Shown here: positions 32,720-32,802 of the stretch, in pieces
Position numbering within the stretch: position 1 is the first letter of the stretch
Layout of the letters: every line of letters begins with the position of its first letter
NCBI GenBank assembly: GCA_030533225.1
Contig: JAUNJO010000016.1
Span: 1-32,802, forward strand
Direction: 5' to 3'
Length of the DNA stretch: 32,802 bases
DNA from: Eubacteriales bacterium
Lineage (GTDB): Bacteria; Bacillota; Clostridia; Oscillospirales; Acutalibacteraceae
The notes under the pieces: generated by a model
Databases searched by the model: none
Seen by the model: only the letters and a program-made list of their open reading frames with translations
Told to the model about the DNA's origin: nothing
Program-made: the position numbers and the translations under genes

Positions 32720-32802
32720 CCAAAAAGCCTCCCCTGTGCCAAAAGGCAAGGTTGAAGCAAGAATAAACAGCCACCCATGTGCCAAAAGGCAAGGTTGAAG
32801 CA
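32720..32802. repeat. Tandem copies of a short interspersed repeat, cut by window edge
   Basis: A 25-bp unit containing TGCCAAAAGGCAAGG and ending TTGAAGCA is identical at 32735-32759 and 32778-32802, a 43-bp period. The bases before each unit are also alike (AGCCTCCCC and AGCCACCCA). The unit holds the hairpin TGCC-aaaa-GGCA. The array may continue beyond the window. Confidence 0.7.

Noticed and set aside
32720..32802. CRISPR array
   Set aside because: Only two units of 25 bp with an 18-bp interval are seen, the interval resembles the flank of the first unit, and no cas gene is nearby.

Overview
The window looks like chromosome from a Gram-positive gut clostridium of the Ruminococcaceae, possibly close to Ruminococcus bromii. 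This is inferred from three secreted dockerin proteins (two with starch-binding-like modules), a sodium-type V-ATPase operon in Enterococcus ntp order, a maltodextrin-type ABC importer, moderate-to-low GC and strong AGGAGG-type ribosome sites. No rRNA or other marker is present, so the species call is only suggestive.

Left third (1-8340): a junkyard of decayed integrative elements. Three scars of a tRNA-Trp 3' end (2069, 5610, 5914) are each followed by a different rho-independent terminator. Three diverged copies of a ~150 bp repeat (2124, 5971, 8193) follow two of these scars and one group II intron remnant. Two tyrosine-integrase fragments, a group II intron 3' fragment and gene remnants lie among them. 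The cargo that still looks intact is a four-gene minus-strand operon (AbiEi antitoxin, AbiEii toxin, a pRiA4b/IS1096-passenger family protein and an unknown 184-aa protein) and a membrane-anchored XRE regulator. The best reading is serial insertion at tRNA-Trp followed by deletion.

Middle (8341-26567): chromosomal genes. A secreted BspA-type leucine-rich-repeat protein with a C-terminal dockerin (8398-10548) is followed by a promoter-RNA-terminator unit on the minus strand (10766-11023) whose RNA folds into a long 6S-like rod. Then comes a nine-gene V-type ATPase operon on the minus strand (19763 down to 11151, subunits G/H-I-K-E-C-F-A-B-D), with a complete set of Na+-binding residues in subunit K. 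A divergent pair of dockerin proteins follows: a beta-helix protein with internal dockerin and starch-binding-like C-terminus (minus), and a 1290-aa surface protein (plus) split by an exact 8-bp tandem duplication. The dockerin promoters share a pair of TGTC(A/G)(A/T)TTT repeats spaced about two helical turns.

Right part (26568-32802): MurE ligase (minus), then a sugar ABC importer: lipoprotein binding protein, a hairpin in the gap, and two overlapping permease genes, without a local ATPase gene. The window ends in a short interspersed tandem repeat.

Together, the chromosomal genes suit a fermentative polysaccharide degrader: secreted dockerin proteins bind glycan outside, the ABC importer brings in the oligosaccharides, and the V-ATPase handles Na+ (or H+) at the membrane.
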